Shown here: in pieces, positions 1 through 8,457 of the stretch
Numbering within the stretch: the first letter of the stretch is position 1
How the letters are laid out: the number at the start of each line of letters is the position of its first letter
DNA from: Microbispora sp. H13382
Lineage (GTDB): Bacteria > Actinomycetota > Actinomycetes > Streptosporangiales > Streptosporangiaceae
Reading direction: 5' to 3'
DNA: 57,716 nt
Assembly: GCF_014161445.1 (NCBI RefSeq)
Contig: NZ_JABBXA010000034.1
Span: 1 to 57,716, forward strand
Position numbers and translations under genes: made by a program
The notes under the pieces: generated by a model
Database searches by the model: none
What the model was told of the DNA's origin: nothing
Seen by the model: the letters and a program-made list of their open reading frames with translations, nothing else

Positions 1-357
1 CCACCGACCCAGACAACCCGGAAAGAGAGAAGGACACCGGCGACCAGCCCGCGCACAGCCAACACAACCACCGAAGTGATCGAAGAGGAGTGCGCCGAAC
101 CGCGCCGACACCACAAGATTACCAGGGCCTGCCGACAGCTTGGCCCGGCTAAGCTCCAACGCACCGGCCCGGAGACCTATTCCCGCAGGTCACCCATCAG
201 ATGGAAGTTCTGCGCCTGTGCCTGCGCTCCAACGGCATCGACCCCGGGCTTCATTCCCGTCACGACTCGCGCACGTGCACAGGGGTAGAGGGCCGTACGT
301 GCTAGGACTTGATCCACCTTGCGCAGCCTTGCCAAGAAGAAGGGGTAGGAACGGGAC
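1..357. other. Left-edge region without a supported gene
   Basis: No convincing complete gene lies before the AI-2E family gene. Frame 3 on the plus strand is open from the window edge to a TAA at 150-152 and reads as a charged, Pro/Gln-rich stretch, so the last ~49 codons of a gene entering from the left are possible but unproven. The rest (153-357) should hold the promoter of the next gene. I saw no tRNA or hairpin here. Confidence 0.4.
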
Positions 358-1446
358 GTGATTCGACAGGGGTTACCTCGCGCCCTGCTCGTGCTGGCCG
401 GCACCGCCGCCGCGGTGATCACTCTCGCCGGTGTCCAGGCGGTGGGCTCCATCGTCGGCCCGGTCGTCCTGGCTCTGACCCTCGTCATCGCCGTCTCCCC
501 GGTGCGCGCCTGGCTGGCCCGGCGTAAGGCCCCGGTGTGGCTGCAGGTCGCCGTCCCGCTCGCCGTAGTGCTCCTGGTCCTGCTCGGCATGGTCGCGGTC
601 CTCAGCCTCGCCGCCGCGCAGCTCGCCATCCTGGCCCCCACGTACGCGGTCCAGTTCAACGCCATGGTGGCCGACCTCCAGCACTGGGCGGCGGGCCTGG
701 GCTACGGCAGCGAGCAGCTCAACAAGGCGCTTTCGTCGCTCGATCCCGGCAAGTTCATCGGCGTCGCCCAGAGCGTGCTGAGCAGCCTGCTGGGAGTGCT
801 GTCGAGCCTGTTCCTGATCGTCGTGCTGCTGCTGGCCATGAGCCTCGACGCCCCCGTGTTCGCCCGGATCGTGGACGCCGCCTCGGCCGAACGGCCCGCG
901 CTCGCGCGCGCGCTCAAGACCTTCACCTACAAGACCCGCCGCTACCTGATCGTCTCGACCGTCTTCGGCCTCGTCTGCTCGGTCCTGGACGTCACCGCGC
1001 TGTACGTACTGGACGTGCCGCTCCCCCTGCTGTGGGGAGTGCTCGCCCTCATCACGAACTACATCCCCAACATCGGCTTCATCCTGGGCCTCATCCCGCC
1101 GGCGCTGCTCGGGCTGCTGGAGGGCGGGCCCAAAACCATGCTGCTGGTGATCGTGGCCTACATGGCGATCAACGTGGTGATCCAGTCGTTCATCCAGCCG
1201 AAGTTCCTGGGCGACGCCGTGGGGCTGTCGACCACGGCCACGTTCCTCTCGCTGATCGTCTGGGCGTGGGTGCTCGGGCCGCTCGGCGCGCTGCTGGCGA
1301 TTCCGCTGAGCCTGCTCGTGCGTGCCCTGCTCGTCGACAGCGATCCGAACGGCACCTGGGCCGCCGCGCTCATCTCCGGGCGGTTGCCGGAACGCGCCCA
1401 GGCGTCCAGCGCCGACCCACAGCCGGAGCAGTCCGAGCCTCGGTGA
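358..1446 (+). CDS. AI-2E family transporter (PerM/YdiK-like membrane protein)
   Basis: A 362-residue integral membrane protein of the AI-2E transporter (UPF0118/PerM) family. It has an N-terminal pair of hydrophobic segments, a central amphipathic region (about residues 95-150), then several more membrane spans. The family signature is the C-terminal half: NYIPNIGFILGLIPPALLGL near residue 240, the VIQSFIQPKFLGDAVGLS segment, and a closing hydrophobic helix before a short polar tail. Members are proposed to export autoinducer-2 or other small solutes, or to act as Na+/H+ antiporters; the substrate here cannot be read from sequence. The GTG start at 358 follows a purine-rich AAGAAGGGGTAGG ribosome binding site. 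It stands alone, with no obvious partner. Confidence 0.9.
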   Translation: MIRQGLPRALLVLAGTAAAVITLAGVQAVGSIVGPVVLALTLVIAVSPVRAWLARRKAPVWLQVAVPLAVVLLVLLGMVAVLSLAAAQLAILAPTYAVQFNAMVADLQHWAAGLGYGSEQLNKALSSLDPGKFIGVAQSVLSSLLGVLSSLFLIVVLLLAMSLDAPVFARIVDAASAERPALARALKTFTYKTRRYLIVSTVFGLVCSVLDVTALYVLDVPLPLLWGVLALITNYIPNIGFILGLIPPALLGLLEGGPKTMLLVIVAYMAINVVIQSFIQPKFLGDAVGLSTTATFLSLIVWAWVLGPLGALLAIPLSLLVRALLVDSDPNGTWAAALISGRLPERAQASSADPQPEQSEPR

Positions 1447-1600
1447 GGCGGTCCGGCCGCCCGTGATCAGCGGTGCGGGCGGAGACGCCAGCGACCATGA
1501 GGGACGTTTCTGGCAAACGCCTGCCCGAGGGCCGTCGGACTGTCCTCGACACGGGACCTTTCGCGGGGTGCCGCGCGGCGCTCCGGCTTAGGGTCGGACC

Positions 1601-2011
1601 ATGCGGCGATGGGACAACGACGAGCGGTTCACCGGGATCGCGGACGCCTCGGCGATGGAGCCACAGGTCTCCGCCCTGCTGGATGCGATGGCACGGGACG
1701 GATGGGTGACGGAGCAACCCGAGGCGCACCTGCTCCCCCACCTGCGCCGGGCATGTGGGCCGGAGTGGCTGCTGACCGGCGAACGCCTGCTCGACGACGG
1801 CGTGTACGAGGTGACGGTGTCACTCGCCGGCGACAGGGAGGGCGTCCACGTGCATCGTGACGTGATACGGCTGCTGTCGGCGATCGCCGAGACCGTCTTC
1901 TTCGTACGGCAGGCCGCGCCGGGCGTGTTCGAGTGCGTGACCGGAGTGCTCGACGGAGACCCGCCCGGTTTCGCGAGCCACGGTCACATGGTCCGCCTCA
2001 TCGTGACCTGA
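1601..2011 (+). CDS. Hypothetical protein, 136 aa
   Basis: I do not recognise a family. It is a soluble, acidic 136-residue protein with no signal peptide or membrane span. It starts MRRWDNDERF, contains an Asp/Glu-rich middle, and ends in beta-strand-like segments (VYEVTVSL, ETVFFVRQ, HMVRLIVT). The ATG at 1601 is preceded by AGGGTCGGACC, a plausible ribosome binding site. The 154 bases before it hold no other feature. The gene converges with the glycosyltransferase-like gene at 2045, and a strong hairpin lies between the stops. The third-position GC bias fits a real gene. Confidence 0.6.
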   Translation: MRRWDNDERFTGIADASAMEPQVSALLDAMARDGWVTEQPEAHLLPHLRRACGPEWLLTGERLLDDGVYEVTVSLAGDREGVHVHRDVIRLLSAIAETVFFVRQAAPGVFECVTGVLDGDPPGFASHGHMVRLIVT

Positions 2012-2014
2012 GTT

Positions 2015-2038
2015 GCCCCTCCCGCGCGTGGGAGGGGC
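2015..2038. terminator. Bidirectional hairpin terminator
   Basis: Perfect 9-bp stem GCCCCTCCC/GGGAGGGGC with a 6-base loop, placed just after the stop of the 1601 gene (2011) and just before the stop of the convergent gene (2045). Position and symmetry suit termination from both sides, though no U-run follows, as is common in actinomycetes. Confidence 0.7.
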
Positions 2039-2044
2039 GCGGGC

Positions 2045-3418
2045 TCAGGTGGCGGGAACAGTCTCCTTCTCCTCCGGGCTTGGCGCCGGTGCGGTCTCCG
2101 TGTCCCTGCGCCGCCACGGGATGGCCGCGATCAGCAGCGGGAACAGCACCAGCGAGCTGATCGCCCACGGCGCGTGCAGCTCACCCCACTTGGCCCCGTG
2201 GAACTGGGTGAGCACGATGTATCCGATCGCCGCCCACAGCGAGCTGCCGAGGATCGCGGGCCAGGCCCAGCGGGTGGGGCGGGCGACCAGGAACGGCATG
2301 AACCACAGCAGGTACTGCGCGCCGAGACGCGGCGTGAAGATCATGAAGGACAGCAGGATGGCGATCGTGACGTCGACCGGGTCGGCTCTGCGCCACCAGA
2401 TCAGACACGCGACGATCGCAGCGTAGATCATGTACTGGCCGATCCTCGCCGGGGTCGGGTCGAGGTTCCAGTTGCCGCCGCTGACCAGGGCGGTCCAGCC
2501 CCAGTCGCCCGTGATCGGACGGACGTCGCTGGGCCGCAGCCCGATGGTGTTGAGCACCTCGGGCAGCTGCCGCCACTCCGTCCAGCCGCCGATCGGGAGC
2601 GTCAGCAGGAAGAACACCGGCGAGACGCCGACGGCGACCAGCGAGACCAGGCGGCTGCGCAGCCCCGGCAGGAACATGAGCAGGGCCGGCACGAGGATCA
2701 CCGGCCAGCTCTTCGCGCAGAGCGCGAGCCCCATGAGCAGGCCCGCCCACACGGCCCGGCCCGTCGCCGCGCGGTCCTCCTCCGACGGGCGCACGATGCG
2801 CCGCACGATCTCGCCCGGCGGGATCCAGGGCAGCGGCAGGTCACGGTTCGCGAGCCGCACCCTGGCCCACGGCAGCGGCACCGGCCGCCGCCAGTCGCCC
2901 GGGCCGCGCGCCACGACGTACGCCGCGACGGCGAAGACCAGGGAGACCGGCTCGACCTGGCCGTGCACGGAGGCGACGAGGATCGCGAGGGGGTTGCAGG
3001 CGTACTGGAAGGCGCGCAGCTTCTCGGTCCGGCCCCCGGCCAGCTTGCCGACCAGCGGGATCAGCACGACGTCCGCGACCACCGTGACGATGCGTCCGGC
3101 GTACTCCCACGGGATGCCGAGCCACAGCAGCAGCCCGTACATGTACGGGATCGTCGGGAGGAAGTGCCATCCGCCGTTGCTCTCGAGCACCGGGTCGCGG
3201 CCCTCCCGGATCGCCTCGCCGGCGGGCTGGAAGCTGTTGACGTAGTCGACCGGCTGCCAGTGGCTGTCCTTGGCCGACAGAACCATGATCAGCACGCGTA
3301 CGGCGATGCCGAGCGTGAGCGTGACGGCCAGGGATGGCCGCCAGCCCTTCCATTGGGCGACGAGCGCGAGCGCGACGCCGGCGACGAGGACGATGCTGGT
3401 GGGGATCGCGTATTCCAT
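2045..3418 (-). CDS. GT87-like polytopic membrane glycosyltransferase
   Basis: A 457-residue membrane protein with about ten hydrophobic segments. The layout is that of DUF2029/GT87 or related GT-C polyprenol-phosphate-mannose transferases: an extracytoplasmic loop after the first two helices with conserved acidic and aromatic residues (DSHWQPVDYVNSFQPAGEAI, GRDPV), then ACNPLAILVASVHGQVEPVS, and a late MIFTPRLGAQYLLWFMPFLV motif typical of the group. Such enzymes use polyprenyl-phosphate sugars to build cell-wall glycans or lipoglycans; acceptor and sugar are unknown. I chose ATG 3418 (MEYAIPTS) over upstream extensions because the hydrophobic N-terminus begins there. It is divergent from the small ORF at 3547. 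Confidence 0.75.
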   Translation of the reverse strand: MEYAIPTSIVLVAGVALALVAQWKGWRPSLAVTLTLGIAVRVLIMVLSAKDSHWQPVDYVNSFQPAGEAIREGRDPVLESNGGWHFLPTIPYMYGLLLWLGIPWEYAGRIVTVVADVVLIPLVGKLAGGRTEKLRAFQYACNPLAILVASVHGQVEPVSLVFAVAAYVVARGPGDWRRPVPLPWARVRLANRDLPLPWIPPGEIVRRIVRPSEEDRAATGRAVWAGLLMGLALCAKSWPVILVPALLMFLPGLRSRLVSLVAVGVSPVFFLLTLPIGGWTEWRQLPEVLNTIGLRPSDVRPITGDWGWTALVSGGNWNLDPTPARIGQYMIYAAIVACLIWWRRADPVDVTIAILLSFMIFTPRLGAQYLLWFMPFLVARPTRWAWPAILGSSLWAAIGYIVLTQFHGAKWGELHAPWAISSLVLFPLLIAAIPWRRRDTETAPAPSPEEKETVPAT

Positions 3419-3546
3419 GACGGTGCCAAGACTGCCTGACGAAGGGCACAACAGGCGACTCGATCCCCGATTCGGTGACCGCACCGTCGCGATCCGTCAC
3501 GATTCGAGGTATTGTGACCACGGAGCGTTACATCCAGGAGACTTCG

Positions 3547-3648
3547 ATGAAAATTCGCCTGTGGATCACCCTTGCCGTGGCCGTGATCGTCGGAATGCTG
3601 ATCGGCCTGCTCGCCCCGACGCATGGAGGCGACCGGTCCGGCGGATAG
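3547..3648 (+). CDS. Possible small single-span membrane peptide, 33 aa
   Basis: ATG at 3547 lies 6 bases after a strong CAGGAG ribosome binding site. The frame encodes 33 residues: a basic N-terminus (MKIRLW), one hydrophobic span of about 18 residues (ITLAVAVIVGMLIGLLAP), then a polar Gly-rich tail ending at TAG 3646-3648. The positive-inside layout suggests a single-pass membrane microprotein. It could instead be the remnant start of a longer transporter gene, since polytopic carriers often begin this way. No downstream continuation was seen. A possible -10 (TATTGT) lies about 30 bases upstream. Confidence 0.5.
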   Translation: MKIRLWITLAVAVIVGMLIGLLAPTHGGDRSGG

Positions 3649-3797
3649 GGGGGTCGTCCCCGCCGGACCGGCCGCCTGCTCATGGGCGCCCGGCTCGAAG
3701 CGGCGCGCGCCCGCGTCCCGGGCGCCGCGCGGCGACGGCGAGGGATCCGGCCCGGCGGGCCGTGGCCGGGTCCCTCTTACCGTGGGTAGGACGCGGG

Positions 3798-5273
3798 TCA
3801 GAAGCCCGCGGTGACCCGGGTGAAGTCCCAGTCGTTCTGCGCGATGCCGCTGCAGTTCGACACCACGCCGCCGCCCGGGCAGCCGCGGTCGCGGTTGACC
3901 GACCAGAAGGCGAGCCGGCCCAGCCCCTTCGACTTGGCCCAGTCGCGGATCTGCGTCCAGGTGGACAGCGAGGTCAGCTCCTGCTGGTCGGACAGGCCGT
4001 TCATGCCCGAGATGCCCATGTGCGCGTACGCCTGGGCGTCGCTCCAGCCCCAGGCCGCCTTGAGCGCGTTCTTCAGGCCCTCGGACGCGTTGACCGTGTT
4101 CTGGTACATGTTCGCGCCGCCGCCGAAGTCGAACGGCATAATCGTGTAGTTGTCGATGTCGACGCCGAGCGCCTTCGACTGGTTGATCAGCCGCGTGCCC
4201 CACCAGCTCGGGCCGGTCGTGCTGGTGCCGAAGGTGACGACGACCTTGACGTTCGGGTTGTTCTGCTTGACGATCTTCAGTCCGCCGAGGATCCGGTCCT
4301 GGACGGCCTCGTTCTCGAACTCGTCGCTGTTCTCGATGTCGAAGTCGACCGCGGCCGGGTTGTAGGCGTTGATGACCTGCTGGACGGCCGAGGCGAAGGC
4401 CGACGAGCTGGCGCAGTTGGGGCCGAGCTTGTTGCCCTGCCAGCCGCCGAAGGAGATCTGGACGTTGCCGCCCGCGGCCTTGATCTGCGAGATCGCGGTG
4501 GCGTCGGGGCTGCCGGACAGCGGGCGGGAGCCGTCCCACGCCGGGGTGCAGCCGCCGCCGGAGAGCATGAAGGCCATCGTGAACTGCTTGACCCCGGTGG
4601 CGTTCATGACCGTGGCCGGGTTCGGCGGGTTGCCCCAGCCCTCGTACAGGTACGGCGCGCCGGGAAGCTTGCCGCCGCTCTGGGGGCAGCCCGTGGTCGT
4701 GCCGGTCACCGCCCCGCTCGCCGCGGACTCGCCGTTCGAGTTGTACGCCTTGACCGTGTACGTGTGGCTGGTGCAGGTGCCGAGGCCGGAGATCGTGGCG
4801 CTGGTGCCGCCGACCGTCGCCTTGACCGAGGTGCCCTCGTAGACGCGGTAGCCGGTCACGGTGCCGCTCGACGCGGACCAGGACAGCGAGATCGACGCGT
4901 TCGTGGTGCCGGTGACGCTGGGGTTGCCCGGCTTGCCGGGCGCGCCGGACGGCGGCGTCGGCGACGGGCTCTGCGACGGGGTGCCGCCGCTGACCTGCTT
5001 CCACAGCGCCGGGACGATCGGCGGCTCCCAGCCGGTCAGGGACGTGTGCGCCTGGATGCACTCGTAGTCGGCGCCGTTGTAGGTCACCCGGGCGCCGACG
5101 GCGTACCAGGTGTTCGGGGCCCAGGCCGGGTAGGCCAGCATGACCACGCTGTTCGGGGCCGCCGAGGCGGACGCGGCCGTTCCCGCGACCAGTCCGGCGA
5201 CGGCCAGGAGGAGGGAGGCCAGCAGGGCGACCAACGCCCTGGCGTGCCGGCCCGTACCGAAGCGAAGCTGCAT
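3798..5273 (-). CDS. Secreted GH18 chitinase with CBM5/12 and FnIII modules
   Basis: 491 residues. Order: signal peptide (1-39, AGTAASASAA cleavage region); a CBM5/12 chitin-binding module (about 46-93) with the usual AWAPNTWYAVGARVTYNGADY pattern of aromatic residues split by short loops; Ser/Pro linker; fibronectin type III (about 113-197); GH18 catalytic domain to the end. The catalytic motif DFDIE is intact at 310-314, so hydrolysis of chitin by substrate-assisted catalysis is expected outside the cell. The catalytic domain is of the same subgroup as the third gene of this cluster (MTMAFMLSGGGC-type start; AFWSVNRDR versus AFWETTRDR near the end). ATG 5273 was chosen because GAGGAAG lies just upstream and the signal peptide starts there. 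Last gene of the three-chitinase operon, 38 bases after the second. Confidence 0.92.
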   Translation of the reverse strand: MQLRFGTGRHARALVALLASLLLAVAGLVAGTAASASAAPNSVVMLAYPAWAPNTWYAVGARVTYNGADYECIQAHTSLTGWEPPIVPALWKQVSGGTPSQSPSPTPPSGAPGKPGNPSVTGTTNASISLSWSASSGTVTGYRVYEGTSVKATVGGTSATISGLGTCTSHTYTVKAYNSNGESAASGAVTGTTTGCPQSGGKLPGAPYLYEGWGNPPNPATVMNATGVKQFTMAFMLSGGGCTPAWDGSRPLSGSPDATAISQIKAAGGNVQISFGGWQGNKLGPNCASSSAFASAVQQVINAYNPAAVDFDIENSDEFENEAVQDRILGGLKIVKQNNPNVKVVVTFGTSTTGPSWWGTRLINQSKALGVDIDNYTIMPFDFGGGANMYQNTVNASEGLKNALKAAWGWSDAQAYAHMGISGMNGLSDQQELTSLSTWTQIRDWAKSKGLGRLAFWSVNRDRGCPGGGVVSNCSGIAQNDWDFTRVTAGF

Positions 5274-5311
5274 TCTTCCTCGCAATGGTGGTTGGGGGGT
5301 GGGTGGGGGGA

Positions 5312-6916
5312 TCACTTCAGGGCGTCGAGATACGCCCTGTGGGAGCGGGAGAATTCGGAGCCCGTGTACTTGTCCCAGTTGACGGACCAGGCCATGAGGC
5401 CGCGCAGGCCGGGGAAGACGCCGTGCGGCCGGTAGGCGCCGCAGCCGGTCCCCTTCGCCAGGCAGCCGAAGGCGCTCTGCACCTCGGCCGTCGTGGTGTA
5501 GCCGTTGCCGGCGTACGGCGCGGCGGGCAGGCCGATCGCGACCTGGTCGGGACGCAGCGGCGGGAAGGTCGCGCCACCGGCCACGGGGAAGCCGGTGAGC
5601 AGCATGTCGGTCATGGCGACGTGGAAATCGGCCACGCCCATCGTGTGGTACTGGTTGTCGAGGCCCATGATCGGCCCGGAGTTGTAGTCCTGGACGTGCA
5701 GCAGCGTGAGGTCGTCACGCAGTGCGTGGATCACGGGCAGGTACGCCCCGGAGCGGGCGTCGGCCGTGCCGTTCCGGCCGGGACCGTAGAACTGGTAGCC
5801 GAGCTGGACGAAGAACGTCTCGGGGGCCATGGTGAGCGTGAACTTCGCGCCGTACCTGGCCTTGAGCGACCGGATCGCGGAGATGAGGTTCACGACCACC
5901 GGAGTGGTCGGGTTGCGGAAGTCGCTGTCGCCGGGGTTCAGCGACAGCGAGTGGCCCTCGAAGTCGATGTCGAGGCCGTCCAGGCCGTACCTGTCGATGA
6001 TCGCGGCGACCGACTGGACGAACGTGTCCCGGGCGGCGGTTGTGGTGAGCTGGACGATCCCGTTCTGGCCGCCGATCGAGATGAGCACCTTCTTGCCGGC
6101 CGCCTGCTTGGCGCGGATGGCCGCGACGAAATCGGCGTCGCTTTCGACGTTCGGGCACTCGGTGGCCGGGCAGCGGGTGAACCGGATGTCGCCGGAGGTG
6201 GGCGAGGTCGGCTCGCCGAAGGCCAGGTCGATGATGTCCCATGCCGCGGGCACGTCGGCCATCCGGACGTAGCCGGAGCCGTTGGCGAACGAGGCGTGCA
6301 GGTAGCCCGCCATGAGCCGCTTCCCGCCCGGCGGCGGGGGCGTGGGCGAGACGGACGGCGACGGGGACGGCGACGGGCTCGCCGGGGGTGACGCCGACGG
6401 AGAGGGGGACGGCGAGGGCGGGGCGCCCGGGCCGTCGAGGACGACGTCGTCGGCGTAGTAGGCGCCCTGGCCGTACCAGCCGTTGACGTAGATCGTCACA
6501 CTCGTGGTGGACGACCCCGTCGTGAACGACGTGGACAACTGCGACCAGGACGCTCCCGGCGACGCCCATGTCTGGGCGTTCACGCCGGCGCCGGTCGCGC
6601 CCAGGAACACGTAGTTCCCCCGCACCCACGCCGACAGCGCGTACGTCGTGAACGGCTTGACGGTGATCGTCTGCTCGCACCGGGCGTAGTCACTGCCGGC
6701 CGGGGTCGCGGACAGGGCCCTCGACCCGCCGTGGACGGGACTCGACACCGCCTGAGCCGTGGACGCGCACGTCCAGCCCGACAGGCCCGACTCGAACCCC
6801 GGATTGGCGGCGATGTTCGCGGCACGGGCCGGGCCGGTGAACGTCGCCGTGAGCAGGCCGGCGAAGGCGACGGACGCCGCCGCGCCGAGGCCGATGAGCT
6901 TCTTCATGTGCGTCAT
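5312..6916 (-). CDS. Secreted GH18 chitinase with N-terminal carbohydrate-binding module
   Basis: 534 residues from ATG 6916. Signal peptide (to about residue 32, GPARA); a jelly-roll carbohydrate-binding module of the CBM4/9/16-like type (ANIAANPGFESGLSGWTCAS, roughly 33-160); a PSPSPS linker; then a GH18 domain opening with RLMAGYLHASFANGSGYV. The catalytic DGLDIDFE motif ends near residue 320 and is intact, and the late substrate-binding region (LMAWSVNWDK) is present. Stop and start of the upstream gene overlap as ATGA (6913-6916), which argues for start 6916 and translational coupling; an alternative ATG lies at 6907. The GH18 subgroup differs from its two neighbours, so the operon likely supplies complementary cleavage modes. 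Confidence 0.92.
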   Translation of the reverse strand: MTHMKKLIGLGAAASVAFAGLLTATFTGPARAANIAANPGFESGLSGWTCASTAQAVSSPVHGGSRALSATPAGSDYARCEQTITVKPFTTYALSAWVRGNYVFLGATGAGVNAQTWASPGASWSQLSTSFTTGSSTTSVTIYVNGWYGQGAYYADDVVLDGPGAPPSPSPSPSASPPASPSPSPSPSVSPTPPPPGGKRLMAGYLHASFANGSGYVRMADVPAAWDIIDLAFGEPTSPTSGDIRFTRCPATECPNVESDADFVAAIRAKQAAGKKVLISIGGQNGIVQLTTTAARDTFVQSVAAIIDRYGLDGLDIDFEGHSLSLNPGDSDFRNPTTPVVVNLISAIRSLKARYGAKFTLTMAPETFFVQLGYQFYGPGRNGTADARSGAYLPVIHALRDDLTLLHVQDYNSGPIMGLDNQYHTMGVADFHVAMTDMLLTGFPVAGGATFPPLRPDQVAIGLPAAPYAGNGYTTTAEVQSAFGCLAKGTGCGAYRPHGVFPGLRGLMAWSVNWDKYTGSEFSRSHRAYLDALK

Positions 6917-8247
6917 CCCGTGTACGAAGCGAAGATCTTGGAGAACTCGTAGGGCGCCTGGGGGACGTTGGTGCAGGAGTAGAGCGCGCCGGTGCAGGCG
7001 TTGCGGTCGCGGGTCGTCTCCCAGAAGGCCAGCAGGCCGAGGTGCCTGTCCTTGGCGAAGGCGACCAGTTGACGGGCGTCGTCCTGGTTGTAGATCCGGC
7101 CGTCGTCGTTCTGGCCGAGCATGGGCGTGACCCCGACCATCCGCCACACCTGGGCGTCGGACAGGCTGGGATACAGGCTCTTGAGCTGCGCGAAGGTGCT
7201 GCCGGCCGCCTGGACCGCCGCGTCGCCGTAGTCGACGGACTGGTAGTAGTCCATGGCCATGACGTTGACGGCGTCGAGCCTGACCCCGGCGTCGCGGGCG
7301 GACCGCACCACGTTGAGACCGTCGGCGGTCAGGCCGTTCGGCAGGACGGGCAGCGTGAGGGAGATCTTCAGGTCGGGGTGGGCCTGCTGCAGCCGGGCGA
7401 GCGCCTGGGAGCGGCGGGCGATGGACGCGGGCTCGGCCGCCGCCGATCCCTCGATGTCGAGGTCGATGTACTTCAGGTCGTAGGCGCTGACGACGGCGTC
7501 GTACTCGGTGACCAGCGCTTTCACGTCCGTGCACGCTTGCGCGAGTTCGATGCCGGTCGCGCCGCCGAAGGACACCTTGACGTCCCCGCCGCCGGCCCTG
7601 ATCGCGTCGATCTGGTCCTTCGCCCACTTCTGCCGCGGGTCGTACGCGTTGAACCACATCGCCTTGCAACCCGACGCGGTGACGAACGCGAGAGTGAAGC
7701 TCTTCAGGCCGGACGCCGCGGCCATCGCGCTCAGGCTCGGGGTCGGCCAGGCGCCCATGTCCACGTACGGCGCGGTGCGCAGGGCGCCGGGCGCGGGCGG
7801 CGGCGGACTGGGAGACGTGCTGGGGGATGCGCTCGGGGACGGGGACGGCGAGGTCGTGACGCCGTCACACGGGCCGCCGTTCAGCCGGCAGTTCACCGGT
7901 CTGCCGGGCCCGCTGTTGACCCAGCCGAACGTCGCCGAGGCGCCGGGGGCCAGGCCGCCGTTGTACTCGCGGTTCCTGAACGTGTAGTGGTCGCCGGAAC
8001 GCGTCATCAGCGCGTCCCAGTAGGACCCGGCCGTCGAGCCGGCGGGGAGGTCGAACTCGACCGTCCAGCCGGAGAGCGCGGTGGTCCCCGTGTTGGTGAC
8101 GGTGTAGCGGCCCTGGTAGCCGGAGCCCCAGTCGGAGTCGGCGGAGAAGACGGCCTTGACCGTGGCGGCCTCGGCGGGCAGCGCGACGAGAGCGAGCGCG
8201 AGTGCGGCCATCGCGGCGAGCGCACGCCAGACGTGCTTGATCTGCAT
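6913..8247 (-). CDS. Secreted GH18 chitinase with CBM2 module
   Basis: 444 residues. Signal peptide (1 to about 27, ALPAEA); CBM2 module (about 28-127) with the family's WGSGYQGRYTVTN and GWTVEFDLP patterns and a Cys pair near its end; Ser/Pro linker; GH18 domain with the intact catalytic DLDIE ending at residue 266. CBM2 binds cellulose or chitin; the enzyme should act outside the cell. I chose ATG 8247: AGAGG lies 8 bases upstream, while the GTG at 8253 would sit only 2 bases from it. First gene of the three-chitinase operon, transcribed from the promoter near 8458-8486 with a leader hairpin at 8291-8345. Confidence 0.92.
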   Translation of the reverse strand: MQIKHVWRALAAMAALALALVALPAEAATVKAVFSADSDWGSGYQGRYTVTNTGTTALSGWTVEFDLPAGSTAGSYWDALMTRSGDHYTFRNREYNGGLAPGASATFGWVNSGPGRPVNCRLNGGPCDGVTTSPSPSPSASPSTSPSPPPPAPGALRTAPYVDMGAWPTPSLSAMAAASGLKSFTLAFVTASGCKAMWFNAYDPRQKWAKDQIDAIRAGGGDVKVSFGGATGIELAQACTDVKALVTEYDAVVSAYDLKYIDLDIEGSAAAEPASIARRSQALARLQQAHPDLKISLTLPVLPNGLTADGLNVVRSARDAGVRLDAVNVMAMDYYQSVDYGDAAVQAAGSTFAQLKSLYPSLSDAQVWRMVGVTPMLGQNDDGRIYNQDDARQLVAFAKDRHLGLLAFWETTRDRNACTGALYSCTNVPQAPYEFSKIFASYTG

Positions 8248-8290
8248 GGACACAACCTCTGTCGGGGGGTGAACGGGGAGGTCATGGAAT

Positions 8291-8345
8291 CCGTACGGCC
8301 GGCGCCTGACGGAGGCGGCCGATCAGAACGGCACCGGCCGTACGG
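8291..8345 (-). promoter_or_regulatory. Long hairpin in the chitinase operon leader
   Basis: Two 16-base arms, 8291-8306 and 8330-8345, pair along their whole length on the minus-strand RNA (core CCGTACGGCCGG/CCGGCCGTACGG, with one G-U pair) around a 23-base loop. It begins 44 bases before the first chitinase ATG, inside the predicted 5' leader. It could be an attenuator or mRNA-stabilising stem, or a DNA operator. Confidence 0.6.
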
Positions 8346-8429
8346 CACTCAAGGGCGTCTGGTGACGGGACGCGGGGATGGAGAGGCTAGAGGTGAGGAA
8401 GGGCCATCGTCGGCTCCCGGGTCGTTCTT

Positions 8430-8446
8430 TTAGGAAAGTTTCCTAA
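8430..8446. promoter_or_regulatory. 17-base palindromic operator candidate
   Basis: TTAGGAAAGTTTCCTAA has perfect 8-base arms about a central base. It sits just downstream of the predicted start point of the chitinase operon promoter, where a bound dimer would block initiation or elongation. The AT-rich arms stand out in this GC-rich context. The regulator is not identified in the window. Confidence 0.65.
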
Positions 8447-8457
8447 GAGTTGTACGG

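Noticed and set aside
177..684. Long minus-strand ORFs overlapping the AI-2E gene start
   Set aside because: Arg/Ala/Thr-rich translations without family features; they are antisense frames of GC-rich coding DNA.
2174..3439. 421-codon plus-strand ORF opposite the glycosyltransferase-like gene
   Set aside because: Composition (Asp/Arg/Gln/His-rich, no hydrophobic core) is that of an antisense shadow; the minus-strand frame has clear membrane segments and motifs.
6917..7669. N-terminal extension of the second chitinase to 7669
   Set aside because: It overlaps the third chitinase in another frame and lacks coding character; a signal peptide and ATGA overlap mark the true start.
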